A stretch of 64,000 nt of DNA from Druceiella hillmani (GCA_039881145.1 JAYKKI010000032.1:13596501-13660500); one strand, 5' to 3'. Numbered from the stretch's first letter, positions 24,312-38,162 are shown. Program-made: numbers and translations. The notes: generated by a model from the sequence alone, not told the origin.

Positions 24312-27188
24312 CGTTACCAATTGGAAAAATTAAGAAAGTACATAAACCTATTGACTAATATGACGTTGTTGACCATTGGCTTATATCGCAAGTAATTGGA
24401 TAAGTTTATACAACATTAAAATATTAAAAAAAATTTAATATCGCCTGAGCTAAAAAGAGAGCAAAATATAGTTATCAAATAATATGGCTTACTGAGTGGT
24501 AACGAACAATTTTTGTGCTTTTGGATCAGATGTTTCTAGAAAAGGAGATACAATATAGTGCTTTAACTATACCGCTTATATCTTTCCATATGCTAAGAGT
24601 GACCATAAAAAAATTTGTTCCAGAGAGAATCTTTTAAAGCCCATCCCACCTCTTTGCAATAAAATATTCAGTTCCCATCTAATAAGTTTGCAAATGGCAT
24701 TCAGACGACGTGTAGTCCAGAACGTACCTTGAATATTAATTACGTAAAATGTATTAAGTACCTATATAATAAAAATATTTTAAAGAGAAATTTTAGAATA
24801 ATTTGAGTTATTCAACATCATCACTTGTGCGCTAAATATTATCATATTTCAGATCATTACATACTGTGTGACTTAATTTAAAATTATTGCATTAGACGAA
24901 ATTGCGGCCTCAAAGAGCAAAATTATGATGGAAAAATAAAATGAGAAAATCATTTAAAAAAATGAGAAGATACAAAATATGTCTAAAAAATTAAAAGTAA
25001 GGTAAAGTCTAAATATTTTTATATATATTATACCATCAAAGCATGTGTTGGAACATATAATAGTTTAATTTCGCAGGCATTTAAGGAAATAAAACTTGTT
25101 AATGGAACATATCTAAAATAATATAAAATAATGAAATTAATTAATCATTATTTTAAAGCAAAGAAAATCTAGTCGAAGAACTGACGCGATTCTCATTCTT
25201 TTTCATTAATTTAATGTTACGTGCCTTAAAACAGTAAATTCGAAATCGAAAACTACCTTTGGTTGATAACACATCTGGTACTATAACACAAATTTTCCTA
25301 AAATAGGTTGTAACAAAGAAAAATCCATGACAAAATTATATTTGAGTCTTTTGGGAAAATTATAATATAAAATAATGCTAAATTACCATGAATTTGTATG
25401 TCAACTATTGAAATAGTCATTTACAAAGCATTTATTTACTGTTAAGTTAAAGGACTAATTTAACTCCGCGATTGATAAAAAAACTGTTTTTATGAAGAAA
25501 GTCCCACTCTGATACATGCTTGAAATAAGCTTGGTACTTAACAGTGAGTTTAACTTACACTGATGGCTCCATTACTTTTTTCTCTAAATTATATTTTGAT
25601 TTTATAATTTTCAATATGACATTTAACTATCTCCAATTAAACAGCGCTTTCGATAAAATTTTAAATAAGTAACTAAAATTGGCAACATTGCTTAAATATA
25701 TTTGTTTTGCCTTTATATATTTAAATAATTTGTTATTACAAGGAAATTAAAACTGTTACCAAAGATATCAATCAATAAGATGTAATTCAAAATTCTGACA
25801 TTTATCAGGTTTATTATTGAGAGTTATTTTTTAAATGTTATGGACTGGTTCTCTGAGCATATTTAACTTTTCTCAGTCCGTTATTTAGAAACAAAAGATT
25901 GTATTTCTAAGAAAGGAAACTTTGACCGTTGTTACGAACGCTGACAGTAAAAGACTTTGGAGATTTTCATTCTAGTAATTCATTCGTTTAGTAAATAATT
26001 ACTAAGCTGACAAATAGTGGGCTGCAGGTCTTTTATCTAGGCTATGTAATGATTACTGGAAAGTTCTCAAAACTTCATTCTCAGCGTTTTGTTGAAAGTT
26101 ATGATCTTTTTACTTCAAATGAAACTGTTATGTAATAAAACCACGCTACTTAAAGCATCTATTTGATTCGCTTGCAGAAATCCTTGCTCGAAAATTAGAA
26201 ACTTGACGAAAAACATTGTTGTCAATTGCCAGTCAGCCTTTGCACAAAAATATTTCGTCACGATTACTCTTTAAACAGTATATTAATTAAACGTAATTTC
26301 AAATGTTAATATATATGTAGATCGTGAACCAAATATTGACATGTTACGTACGTTATGAGGACAATATTCTATTTACGTGACATCACAACTACACACTTAT
26401 GAATCTAAAAGTAAATTTTTCTGGTTTATGGCATGAAAGCAGAGGAGTTGATACCGAGTTTCAGGCATCTTTGTGACATTATCGATATTGAAAATAAATA
26501 CGTGCAATGAAAATCATATTTCGCATGAAATGCAGATAGTAAAAGAGTTGTCGTAAAATCTTTCGAGTTTATTTTTTTGTTGGGTTAATTCACAATATCA
26601 AACAAAAACGAATATGAGTATTGTATTATTTTATGGAAAATATCGCCACAGTCATTTTAAAAAAATTTGTACATCAGCAGTACTAGCCAGAGAGAGAAAA
26701 CCATGCGTGAACGATATTTATGAAAATTGGATATGAAGCAGGAATATTTTGTATTTTCTTTCGTAATTAAATCAATCTCTTCAACATTAAAATATATCTT
26801 CATGAATGCAGAGGTTTAGACTCATTTTCTCTTTGAACAAAGAGGTGCAAAAGAAAAACATATTTCTAGAAATATGGCATTTAAATATTTTAGTAAACTA
26901 TTAATGCATTCTACTACCGTAATTTTAGTATAATTCTGGTTTTATGAGGGAATTTAACATTTAACTGCATGCTAAATAAATATGGTATAAAAAATACTTT
27001 CATTTCCTGTCCCCTCGATCAATTGGCTATATTTGTATCCTATAATTTCCCAGTAATTCAATATAATTTGAAAAAAATAAGTTATTGCTAAATACCAAAC
27101 CCTCATAATTTTTTGGAAACGATGTTTTCAAGCATTTCAATAGTTGTCTTCATTTTATAATTACTGCTGTTTAGTAGCATATTTTAAG
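24312..27188. other. AT-rich non-coding DNA, nothing recognised
   Basis: No open frame of interest and no repeat was recognised over about 2.9 kb. Confidence 0.55.
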
Positions 27189-27240
27189 CCATGAGCAAAG
27201 GCTGCGGGTTCAAATGTCTACCCGCAGCTTTGGGTCATGG
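27189..27240. repeat. GC-rich 21-bp stem hairpin with 10-nt loop
   Basis: CCATGAGCAAAGGCTGCGGGT (27189-27209) pairs with 27220-27240 except at a few positions. The inner stem GCTGCGGGT/ACCCGCAGC is perfect and unusually GC-rich for this region. The GGTTCAAAT at the loop resembles a tRNA B box but no tRNA cloverleaf can be drawn. It could be a small-RNA hairpin or a template-switch scar. Confidence 0.75.
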
Positions 27241-28029
27241 TATTACAATAGTGTTCCAGTAGAATATTGTATTTTCCGATACCGGTAAAAATATGGTAAA
27301 GAAAAATAATTAGGGCAGGATAGAGAAAAAGGAAGAGAAAAAAAATAAATGGTGAAAAAGTAGAAAATCTTAAACTGTAATCAATTGTAATTAAAATTTT
27401 CTCTAGTCTAGTATGTTAGCAAACAGTAGAAAAACAAAAATGGCATAGGTTAGAGATAATACCTGCTCAGTATTTTCTCCCTACCATTTTTACACTACAA
27501 AAATATATTTCTAAAAAATTAGGTGAGACAGTAATAACCAACAATAAAATTACAGTCATTAATGTAGTATTTTCTGAGCATACTTTAATATAAAGATCTT
27601 TAAATCGTGGCAGAAAACGCTCTCCATATATTTTGTACCTCTTTAATTAACAGCCAAACATGGATACCGAAACGCCTTATTTATAAATAAATATAATATC
27701 GCTCTCTGGATTCAACGCTAACTCCAATTAAAAAAAAAAGTACATAGGTAGTTAATCAACTTATAAGCAACTCAAAACGTTGGACAAGTTGTTGATTATG
27801 GAGAATTGGTAGAGATAGGTTAAAATATCTACAAGTGAGTGTTACTGATAGTAAAATATGGCAAAATCTTAAGTTTATTTTTGTGTATTTTTGACGGCTA
27901 TTCTTTTTTAATATTTTTTGTTCAGTACTATAATATAAATCCATTGGGGAGTTACGATTAAATTCCAGAAAATTGGCACTACAATTTGTAAAGTGAAACC
28001 GCCTTCCGACAATGAACCATCATTGTACA
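27241..28029. other. AT-rich non-coding DNA, nothing recognised
   Basis: The frame at 27756-27944 (minus) is unsupported. Confidence 0.55.
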
Positions 28030-28090
28030 AATGCCGTCGTTGTCTTACCAATGCCGTCGTTGAAATGTTGTCATACCAATGCCGTCGTTG
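28030..28090. repeat. Three-copy AATGCCGTCGTTG repeat
   Basis: The 13-mer AATGCCGTCGTTG occurs exactly at 28030-28042, 28050-28062 and 28078-28090, spaced 20 and 28 bp, with a related TACCA before the second and third copies. It is a short imperfect tandem expansion with CpG-bearing units. Confidence 0.85.
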
Positions 28091-29548
28091 AAAACAGACA
28101 GTTGCATCCACTTCTGTACTTGAATATTTAGTCAATGGATACCTCATCGATTATAATGCTTGGCAATATATGTACATGACTGTTGGAATTAACTTAACAA
28201 CAAATTAAAGTTCTTTCCAAATTAATTCAGCAATTTTTGTTTGACTAATTAACAAATAAAGAAACTGAGAAATATGTAAAGAGAAAAAATGAGTGAATTT
28301 GTTTCGTAATGTTAATACTTTTCTTAACGTTAATAAGTCAACACCGCTAACCGCTAAAATTTAGGAATATCGAAAAATTTAGGCTCAAACACTATTTACG
28401 TCTGCTAAATTTCACGCACTTGCTAACAATTTGAACATTTTAAATATAATAAAAATTGAATTTGCTACATTTGCGATCGTCGATCGAGTGCCACTCGTGC
28501 GACTGTAAAATGTCACTAAAATATTTATTAATATCTTCGTATCTGAAAGTATTCATGAATAAGAAACAGAATGAGAAATAGTTAGCGAATAATTTGTAGG
28601 GAGAAGTTTCAAATTTGTTAGAACGAACTGGAGGTTAAATGTCATGTTTCTTGATAGCTATTCTGACGAAACATCCGTAATCAGTATTAATTTAATATAC
28701 TTTGAGGTATTCGTTGCCAAACTGAGTGATTACCACTTGCTTTAAATAAAAGATATAATATAATTATATCTTGTCGATAAAGAAGGGAGTTGTCTATTTG
28801 CAGTAAATTTTCTTAATTATCTTGATAAAAGTAACGTCTAGTAAATATAATAAAATAAATATTGCCACAATCTCCAATGAGCAGTCTATGGCAACAGTAT
28901 AAATTTGTTTAATTCAATATTTAGGTATGTGTATATTAACAACTACTTATAGATTCACGATTTTTACCACTTACGCCCTTCAGCGAATCTCGGAAACTAA
29001 CACCATGTAGCATGAAAGCGCGCTCCGTGAAAAGCAGAGTCTGTACTGTGTATTTAGTTCATAGCGGCATTATTGGCGGCACAATTAGCTATACGATAAT
29101 ATGGCAAATGGGTACAGGGAGCCATCTAGTATTTTTATACATATGAATCGCAGATAAATTGACTTCAATCTGTTGCAAGATTCAATTTTAATTTTAACAT
29201 ATAGGCCATTTGATGAATTTAACGAAACTTAATCTTTCACTAAGATTGAAAATTATGAAATATATTCCGCTCCAATACGTTAATCAATATTATTAACACA
29301 CATACTCGTAATGTACGCACCTACCAAAGGCCACAGACAGAGGCTCCAACCAGGTCAGCCGTTAAATTTGACCCCTCCCTTGTGTGAATTGCACGAACGC
29401 ATGCGAGTTTATTTAAATTTACCACGTGTCAAAGTAATGTTATACAGTGGTAATTCGAATTGCAAAGTGCATTTTATTCAATTCAGTATTGGCTACACTT
29501 GCACTCTTGAAAAGAATTTAAAGAAGGTTAAAGAGGTTTGTTTTTAAC
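28091..29548. other. AT-rich non-coding DNA
   Basis: Moderately GC-richer patches at 28980-29110 and 29310-29420 break the AT background. The frame at 29311-29547 has no recognisable domain. Nothing else was seen. Confidence 0.5.
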
Positions 29549-29658
29549 AAATGTATAATTATTGAATATATTTGGCGTTAATTTTGTAGAAATTCATTAT
29601 TCACAATGAAATGAAACTACGTGATGTAGTATTATTTCTACTTTTTTTAAGTTCTTTA

Positions 29659-29699
29659 CCACGACCTAGGTTTCGTTGTATTACAACATCTTCAGGTGG
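29659..29699 (-). ncRNA. Hammerhead ribozyme-like motif (type I), intact core
   Basis: Minus strand, 41 nt. It reads CCAC, CTGAAGA, T, GTTGT-AAT-ACAAC (perfect 5-bp stem II), GAAA, ACC-TA-GGT (stem III), C, GTGG. Stem I CCAC:GTGG is fully paired and the cleavage triplet GTC is the optimal one. All invariant hammerhead core bases are present. Same length and order as 20055-20095. Reservations are the unpaired T before stem II and the 3-bp stem III. Self-cleavage is predicted, not shown. Confidence 0.6.
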
Positions 29700-29727
29700 G
29701 CTATTAGCAAAGATCATTGCTAATAGC

Positions 29728-29774
29728 CCACCTGATCTATTAGATGTTATAATACAACGAAACCTAGGTCGTGG
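29728..29774 (+). ncRNA. Hammerhead-like motif, disrupted
   Basis: Mirror of the 29659-29699 motif on the plus strand. CCAC, GAAA, ACC-TA-GGT, C and GTGG are kept. A 6-nt insertion after CTGA destroys the CUGANGA core, and stem II has one substitution. It is expected to be inactive. Confidence 0.5.
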
Positions 29775-29842
29775 TAAAGAACTTAAAGAAACTAGAAATA
29801 ATACTACATCACGTAGTTTCATTTCATCGGGAAATGTGTAAA

Positions 29843-32800
29843 AACCTAAAAACTTGAGTGAGTTAAAATAATTTCAGAAATGAAAGTCAAAATAGTTCCT
29901 GTTTCCTTTGGGAATAGGTATTGGCTCATTTTTAATTTTAATATTTTTGGTGGAATTAAAACGGATATAAATCTTATATTCAATTGCAAAACGATTAATG
30001 TAGCTACAGCTGAAACAATCGTCTCTCTCGTTACATTCTAAGATTGTCTTAACATACTCCCAACCTTACTCGAATTGGCAAAACTTCGGGTTCTAATTGG
30101 AAACTGAAAAAAATATTCACTACCGTTTTCCTTTCTTTAGTGCAAATGATATATCGTTTCTGTGAGCGGTGACTCTCATACGAGTATGTATGGCAAGAAC
30201 TTTTGATAAATGAGATGCTAAAAAGCTCCGGAAAGAAAGTTTTAGAAAAGAAGAATTATTTGAAATCTGTCCTAGAATAGGAAATTACTATTATAAATGT
30301 ATAGTTCATCGTGCTCTAATAATGGATGAAGCGTTCTTAAGCAAGTATTATATGCAAAGCAAGGCTTTGTTCATTGCCGCTAGCCCATTAATTTATTATT
30401 ATTTTATTATATTTAGTGCTTCTACCAAACGGTTGTATATTTTATGTATCTTGTTCGTATGAGATTTTACTGTGTGTCCAATAGGCGTGACAAACAATAT
30501 TCAAATTCTTTTGTTGATTTATGGCTTCTATATAGGAATGGATGTATTATTCTGCCTAATTATTCCATTTCAGCGTTGATTCATATACTATTTCGTATTT
30601 TATACCTTAATCCCATTGGCAATATAACCATATTTCCATGGCAAGTAAACACAAGTGTCTAGTTTAATATTTATTATTAAAGTTATAAATATTTGGACTC
30701 CAATTTTTTCCTTCATATAGTCACAAATTGAATTAATTATTCCTTGATAAATGAGAAAAAGTTTAATTCTAATATTTTGTTATTGCATGTGATAGTTACT
30801 CTCATATTACTTAATTTCATACTTTATTTAATTTTTTTTTCGGGAAGGAGCTTTATTTCAAATATAGGTAACTAAAAGATAATGGTATTTATGAAATTAA
30901 TCGGAAAGAGCTTTTAACTATAGAAACAGATGAAGACGTAATTATGTTACTGTATTTAGATTCTAGCTTCGTTATTTTATAATTTGTTTTCTTATTATTA
31001 AAGAATTTGAGATATGAACGCCTATAAATTTAGAAACAAATTTAGAGTTTTTGTCTCAATGCAGCATGGTAAAGGATTTTCTTCAAAGCACTGTTAACCT
31101 TTATTTGTTTTCTTGAACTGTGAACGCAATATAATATAAGGTGGAATTCATAAGCGAATTGCAGATTTTATGGTGTTTTTCATTTAGATTTTATAAAAAA
31201 ACGGTACGAAAAATTTAGCTTCATATTTTTTGCCCCTTATTGTCAGGTGCAGTAAAAATTAGTAAGTACCTTGTATTTTTTTTTGTCAAGCGTAGTTTAA
31301 ATTTAAATTACATTCTAGCACTATTTTACTATGAAATTATATGTTTAAATTATTTACTTGTTTATTTTCTGTACACGTAAAGCTTCTCTTCAAGCATAGA
31401 AATTGACTATGTGTCTGATTTTAATAAACTATTGATAAAAACGTTCTCACTCAACCTACTATTCCCAAGTAAAACTACAAGTATAACTCTTTCCTATTAC
31501 CATCTGTTGGTAATTTTTTTTATTCTGCAATCCTGCTAATGACATTTATTGAAAAAAAAATTTAATTTAAAATACAGACACCTATGATGATGCAGTAGGT
31601 AAAATTAAATTACAATAACTTTTGAGTACATAAGTTACATAGGTAATATTAATAATAATCTTTATGTTTGCTTACAGCTTATAACGAAAATATGTGTAGT
31701 TAACTTAAACATAAATAAATCATTAACCACAAAGAAATTCTGCTGTCAATGGTTTTTTCCCTTAGAATAAAATAAAGTAATGTCGGAGACGACATTGGGT
31801 ATAAAGAACATTTTGTTATAAAATGTATTCATAAATTTTTATACACATGCACAAAATGAGAGTACAATGGAAGAAAATTTAACTTTCGGAGACGGGGATG
31901 AAAATTTTGCCCTAAAAACGTCTTTTAAATCGATACTGATTATGGAAAGGTAATCTTGCTCAAATAAGGGATAGTTTCGATCAAATTAATTTCAAAGTTT
32001 AATAGCACGATAAAAAATGTATATTTGTTTCATTTTAAAGAAGAAAGATAAAGTGTTTATACCACTCCAATGTTCGTGGCGACCGAATGGCGTAAACTAT
32101 TCACAAAGTGAAACTATAAACGGAATCATATCTCAGAGACTAATTATCCAATTCAAGTGAATCAGTACTGTTTAAAAGAAGAATTTATGTATTGCAAATT
32201 ATCTTGGTCCTCAAAAATTTAAAAAAATATACAATGCTAAGAATTTATACCAGACATTGAAGGGAAATAGTACATTAGATTTATTAGGACGTTTAGTTTC
32301 AAAATTGGCTTTTCAAATATATAATTTTTTTTACTGAGAGATAAATTTTAAAATCTTACTTTAATCATACAGTCCATTAGAGCAACATTCGATAGTCGCC
32401 ATTTTCTGTTTACTTTTACGACAGATATTCATGTTCAAAGAATAAACTAATAAAACACGGTAAGTATTTCAATGCCAAAATAGAATACTACACGTATTAA
32501 AACTATATATTTAAACACCGGAAAATTAGTAAAATTATTTAAAAAAAATATCTTAAAAACAAGATAACTACGAGAATGCCAGCAAACACTGACTAACAGC
32601 GTTATGATAACACAATGATTCGTTATGATAACACGGGATTGCTTAGGTCTGAATATAGCCAAGGTAATCTCGTAAATTCCAGCTTATTTTTGAACTATGA
32701 ACTGACGGCCTGAAGTGAGGTAATCAATTTTAATTTAGTGTGGACCAATTCTCAATCGAAAGGTATTTGTAATTTGATAGGAACGAAGTATGTACGTTTT

Positions 32801-33770
32801 ACCTAAAATTGCACGCAATGTTCATTTTGTGCATGGGAACTGCAAATTATATATTGAAGGGTTGATTTAGCTTGAATACCACAAGTTAAATATGTTTAAA
32901 TTTTCGTAAATATGTGAGGTATATATGCTAAATGCTCAGGGCAGGTTACGTGTAAATGTTTTAAGGCACTACATACCACTGCTGTCAATATATGTAAATA
33001 TAAAAACTACGTTACAAAATATAACATTCTGAAAAAATCGATATTAAATTTATTTGTTCTTTTAAATTTTAAGTGATACTTTATATGATAGAAAGAAAAA
33101 AATTATACAAACTTTATATATATCACCTCTAAAATTCTCTAATATTCTTAAGATTTTAGTGTTAGATCAAATTTAAAATGTTTACGTCTATCGGTTTTTA
33201 ATAAAAACTTGTGAACAACGGTTGTAAACAACGGTCAAACGGACGTATTAGTCATCTCACAAGGATTCTATTTTTCCTTTGAGGTACTAAATCCTAAAAA
33301 AATCAAATGTTCGGTTCAAAATTTACTTTTCCGGCTTGCCTGTGTAACCATAAAAAAGAAAACTAATCCCACGACCACGTCCATGGTAATTCATAATTTG
33401 TTTAATTCAAATATATCTATGTAATACATAAAGAATTAATTCATTAAACTCCGTTAATTTTTGGGTGTATTAATTAATTTTGTTAGCACATTGGAATGAA
33501 CGAGTTGGCGTAGAACGCCATCACCCAAACGTAAAAGTTTACTACTCTTTGGCAGATTTAGGTTTTGTATGTGGTTAAAATTGTATTAATGAGAACCTTT
33601 TTTAATTTATGGGAACGTGTCGTCACTTAGTTACTGTGAAATGAAATTAACGAAAGCAAAATTTGTATAATATTTAAAGCTCCCTTAATTTGTCAGCATA
33701 AATAATTTTTAGGTATTTTCCAGGTGCAAGTTTATTTGGTTAGTTCGTATTACCTTAGCAGATTAATGCG
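29843..33770. other. AT-rich non-coding DNA
   Basis: About 3.9 kb with no supported gene. Frames at 30444-30662 and 32447-32662 show no domain. GTTATGATAACAC is directly repeated at 32601-32613 and 32622-32634 and is itself a near-palindrome. Nothing else was recognised. Confidence 0.5.

Positions 33771-33820
<50 letters not shown>
33771..33820. repeat. (TA)n microsatellite
   Basis: About 50 bp of TA with one TATG interruption near 33783. Confidence 0.95.
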
Positions 33821-33823
<3 letters not shown>

Positions 33824-36800
33824 TGCATATGTTTTTAAAGAGTAATTTCTTGTGAACCAATTAGCATAATGTGACATCTAGGAGAAAATTTAAACTAATC
33901 GATTAATATTTTACCCTTACCAAAAAACTTAAAAAAATCAATCGACATCAGTAAGAATCGATACTTTAGAGGTATTTATATGAGTAATGTAGATAAATCA
34001 TTCGGTACCAATAAAAATATGTATCGGTATTTTTAAGGTGTTGATTGAAATGTCTTTCTTATATCCATCATTCTAAGCAACTGTGCGCTTGGTGATTTAC
34101 GAATTCGGGTACTATCCAACACTACAGGTTGTTTCGTGTACAACCCAATTTGACCGTAGTCTGCATAGCTTCAGACGACGCACAGCATTTGTGTAGCAGT
34201 GATTCTTTAAGCGATACAGTAGATAGAAAGTATTGCGTGCATTGAATTTTGTTCAAACAATATTTCTTTATTTAACAAATTAGCGACAAGTAGTTTTTCA
34301 ATTTTTATCACAAAGATTTTATCAATCCCTTTGGATTTGGTATATAAATTGTTATTACATATAATTACAAATAATCCATTTCTGATATAAAGTTTCAATT
34401 GAGAATTTTTTTCCTATTTCCAGAACTCTTCTTAAATAAAAGGCGATAGAAGCGACCAAGAGGTACCATGCTTGGCTTTTCATAAAAGAATGTAATTGTC
34501 AATTACCTTGATTAGCTTTTTGTAAATTAATATAATTATCGTTGTTTTGCCTTTGAGAAAATGTTTTAAAGCAAACACTTGCTGTAAATGTGATTGACGG
34601 CCCATAAAAACAAACGATACTGTCTCTTATAATCAAAGCAAGTATTTTCCCGCCCAACGATAAAATAAGGCGGCGTGATAAAACTCAAAGTTATTATCAG
34701 AAAATTCCATCAATGTTACCGTGACAATAATTCTCTAGTGTTTCTAATAAAAGTCTTTTCATTGTGAGTTGAACGTCCATATGACGTGATGACAATATAG
34801 CTCTCAGCCACTTATTGGATATAAAATGTCGGTTTGTCTACCCAGCAACAGAAGTTGTGATGTTGTCAATATTTATCTCTTTGAAAAAATAATTTCGTCC
34901 AAAGCGATATAAATATTGTCTGGTTTGGATGAATTTCATTCGTTTTACTCGCAGTAAAATGGGTGGGCGTGTATCTGATGTGTCCTGCTCACTATCCCAT
35001 TAGGTTATATAGCATTCTAAATATTGTCCGTTTTACATAACACTAGTTCTCCATTTTTGTTTAAGCTTACGAAAAAAGTGTGGAATGCCCTTATACAATT
35101 ACCCTATAGTATTAATAAATGTAAGCAGACATTTATTTTTGACAACATGATAACATATATTAAAATGAAGTTAAATTAGTTCTTAAACATTCTTCAAGAT
35201 AATTTTGGTTTTGCTTTCAAATACGTTAATCTATACACTTTGTTTCCAATCGCGAAATATCAATAAGGTACTGTTTCGCGCAACGTGTGAATATTTTAAA
35301 GAAACACGCGGACGATTGTTAATCAAAGTGAGTACAACAAATATTATTTCAAGAATAATTGTGTTTTATTTCAAATTGATCACTTTTAATAACCAGCATT
35401 AATTGTTCTTAATTAGTTGTAGATAAAATATGATTTATTCCCGAAACTTTCCAGTTATCACTGTAGCAATAACTTTTCAAATGAAATGTTTAATTACGGA
35501 TTGAGAGAAGGGGGAAGAAGGGATGATGTACACCTGAGCAGGTACTGTCAAGAAATTGTATGACGAAATTAATGGGGGAAGTGCGAGGATATTATGTTCG
35601 GTGCGGTGGAGTATTTGTGCGTGAACTTCTTAAGTCTGAAATGTAACCGCATGTACGCGACTTAATTTTCCTTAGATCGATGAAAACTGTATCGACATTT
35701 AAGGCAAAACTCGTCACAGGTTTGAGAAAGTTCAATTCACATGATGCCAAAATTCTCTTGCCGGTTGTTATTTAATTGTAGCTTAAAAACTAAAAGTTTA
35801 CTATAAAATTCATAGAGTAATCCTGAACGTTCCACCTAAATCTCACGGTTACTCGCGTAACCGTCACCGAGATAAGAATACACTCGTAGAATTATTCATA
35901 GCAAAGGTGATCTCTATTTTCTCTCGTTTCCCTTCTTTACTTATCGCTCCACCTACATCCACTTTATCTAAGATATCATGATAAAATTCATTAAATTCAG
36001 TATTGTCTATTCTTTTTCCTCTGTACTTCATTCTAATTCTTACCACGTTTAACGTCAATTATAAAACGCGAGAATGAGAATTATATCCCATTAATTTCCT
36101 GCTTAATTTTTATGTCCTATAATGTGTCTAAAGAATTATTTAGAAAATACAATTAAATTAAAATTCTACATACTAACAGTTTACAGTTATATTCACATCG
36201 AAACAAATAAACCCTTTGATGATAATTGCACTTATCTTAAATTTAGTGGCAAAGCTTGTTCTCCTTTAGGCTCCGGTCTATGAGAGATACGTGTTAATTG
36301 ACACTTCCTCCCCATCACCTATCCTTTCTAGTGATAAAAATTCAAAAGAAATAGACAATTATATAAACTCAACGTAATTTTACTCAATTCCTCTAATAAT
36401 TGAACTCTACTCTGATATAAAACAATTTTATTATAGTCAGCTAACTACATAAACCCTGTAATCTTTATAAGTGTTATCATTAAGTACGATACAACTAGGT
36501 AAACGTTCTGTCCCTAATTAACGAAAACTTAAGGAAGGATAAAGTAATATAATCCGTAAAAAGCATATTTGTAAATTTATAAAAATTTACAGTCGCACGA
36601 ATGTGTATAGTTCTGTGAAGATTTAGTGAAATATAAGGTCATCGGATGAAATTTTTGTGAGCATTGGGTCTGCGCCAAATTTATATTCAAAATGAGTAAC
36701 AAAAGGTAAACAATATTAAAAACGTCTTAAATTGTTGAAGAGTAATATAGTGCAATTTTGCAATAAAGCGAAATAATTATGTTATAAAAGTGAAATTAAA

Positions 36801-38162
36801 GATATACGTACAAGTAAATGAGTATTAATAAATACCGCATTAATCCTGAGAAACTGGTACAGAAAAAAATCATTTTTAATTATTATGTTATAACCACATT
36901 GTTTTTCATGTTTATTTTACATTATATGGGTAAAATTTCATAATTTTTCTGAAAATTTGCAATTCAAATAGAGTTTCGAAATTATAATTAGTTTGTCAAG
37001 CAATTGAAAACAACGTTTAACTGAAAAGTAAAATAGAAAATTAATTACAAGCTATATGCAATTTCTAAGTTGTTACTATATAACTTAAGGGTAGTTTTTT
37101 ATTAAGGATTTTTACAAAGTTATTTTCTTCCTTAATATTCATTATTGTACAGATTTCGCGTAGTAAAAGAAGATTTTCTACGCATGGTAAACTTTTCTAA
37201 GCCATTTTTTTACTCTACGGTCTTCATTCATTAAATTATTATGTGCTGATGGTTCGTTTTTTCGTGAAGTTACATGATATAACATTTACGCCAATATTTC
37301 AAATCCAAAGTGATCGTTGAGAAGAAAATTGACAGATCGCATAATAAATGGTTAAGACTGTTATTAAAAGTTAACATGAATGAATATGAAAATGAAATCG
37401 ACGAAGTCCAAAAGCTTTAATTATTGATAAAATCGTGGGAAGAATTTGATTTGAGAGGAATTCAATTTAAAAATCCTGGGAGAGTATTTAGAAATTTAAT
37501 TTAAAAAATTAACAGGTGAAAGAAAATTAATAAATTTCCTTTTGTGGCTATTTATGGAGAGACGATAGAATCATGTTTAAGTTAAATTTTAATAGAAAAG
37601 TGTAATGTAATTTCAAGAATACTTCGACATTTCAAATGAATAGTGAATTGGACCTGTATTTAAAATTCTCCGATGAACAGCCCATGTTTTCAGGGGATAA
37701 TAAACTTCAATTAACAACTCTGTGTACCATGCAATATGAATGAAATTATTTAGTAAAATTAATTTATTGTTAAAACGTCATATCAACTGTTTGATGAAAG
37801 TTACATTGTAAAACTCCAAATTAAAAATAAATTGGTGATGCGACAACATTTGAATTTCAAATTTTTTTACTAGGTTTGAAACGTAATAGCGTTGAAACCG
37901 AAATAATTTTTTAAAATTTAAACGTATAAATATTCGTTAAAAAGTTACAATATTTAACTGGTTAATTAGTTTATGCAATACTTTCAAATCATTTTATTAA
38001 CAAAGGTAATAAATACATTCCTCTGATACTATTTTTTTCAGAATTCTTTTATGGCCTTTACAGTGTCAGAAACCATGGCACGAAGATTATTTTCAACAAA
38101 TGTAGATACTTTCAAATTTCGTGAAATTAATTTCTATGAAATTCTATTTTACCTATGTTTCG
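33821..38162. other. AT-rich non-coding DNA
   Basis: About 4.3 kb with no supported gene. Frames at 34207-34398, 35205-35402 and 35864-36058 are short and unrecognised. No repeat or RNA gene was found. Confidence 0.5.

Larger units (their letters stand above)
29560..29831. mobile_element. Hammerhead-repeat family copy C, head-to-head palindrome
   Basis: 272-bp element flanked by an imperfect 11-bp duplication (AAATGTATAAT at 29549-29559, AAATGTGTAAA at 29832-29842). After the shared 5' segment (TATTGAATAT...), two arms of about 95 bp (29605-29699 and 29728-29826) are near-identical inverses. The palindrome centre GGTGGGCTATTAGCAA...TTGCTAATAGCCCACC is itself a clean hairpin. Because of the symmetry, two similar 73-76 codon frames appear on opposite strands; they are not genes. 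Each arm carries the hammerhead-like motif, intact on the minus strand and disrupted on the plus strand. The layout matches the inverted terminal-repeat arrangements known from Penelope-like elements. Confidence 0.8.

Noticed and set aside
27201..27225. tRNA gene suggested by GGTTCAAAT
   Set aside because: No acceptor, D or anticodon arms can be formed; the sequence is the loop side of a simple hairpin.
29601..29841. Two 73-76 codon frames on opposite strands with nearly the same protein
   Set aside because: They are the two arms of the palindromic repeat copy C read in mirror; the similarity is due to the inverted repeat, not to genes.
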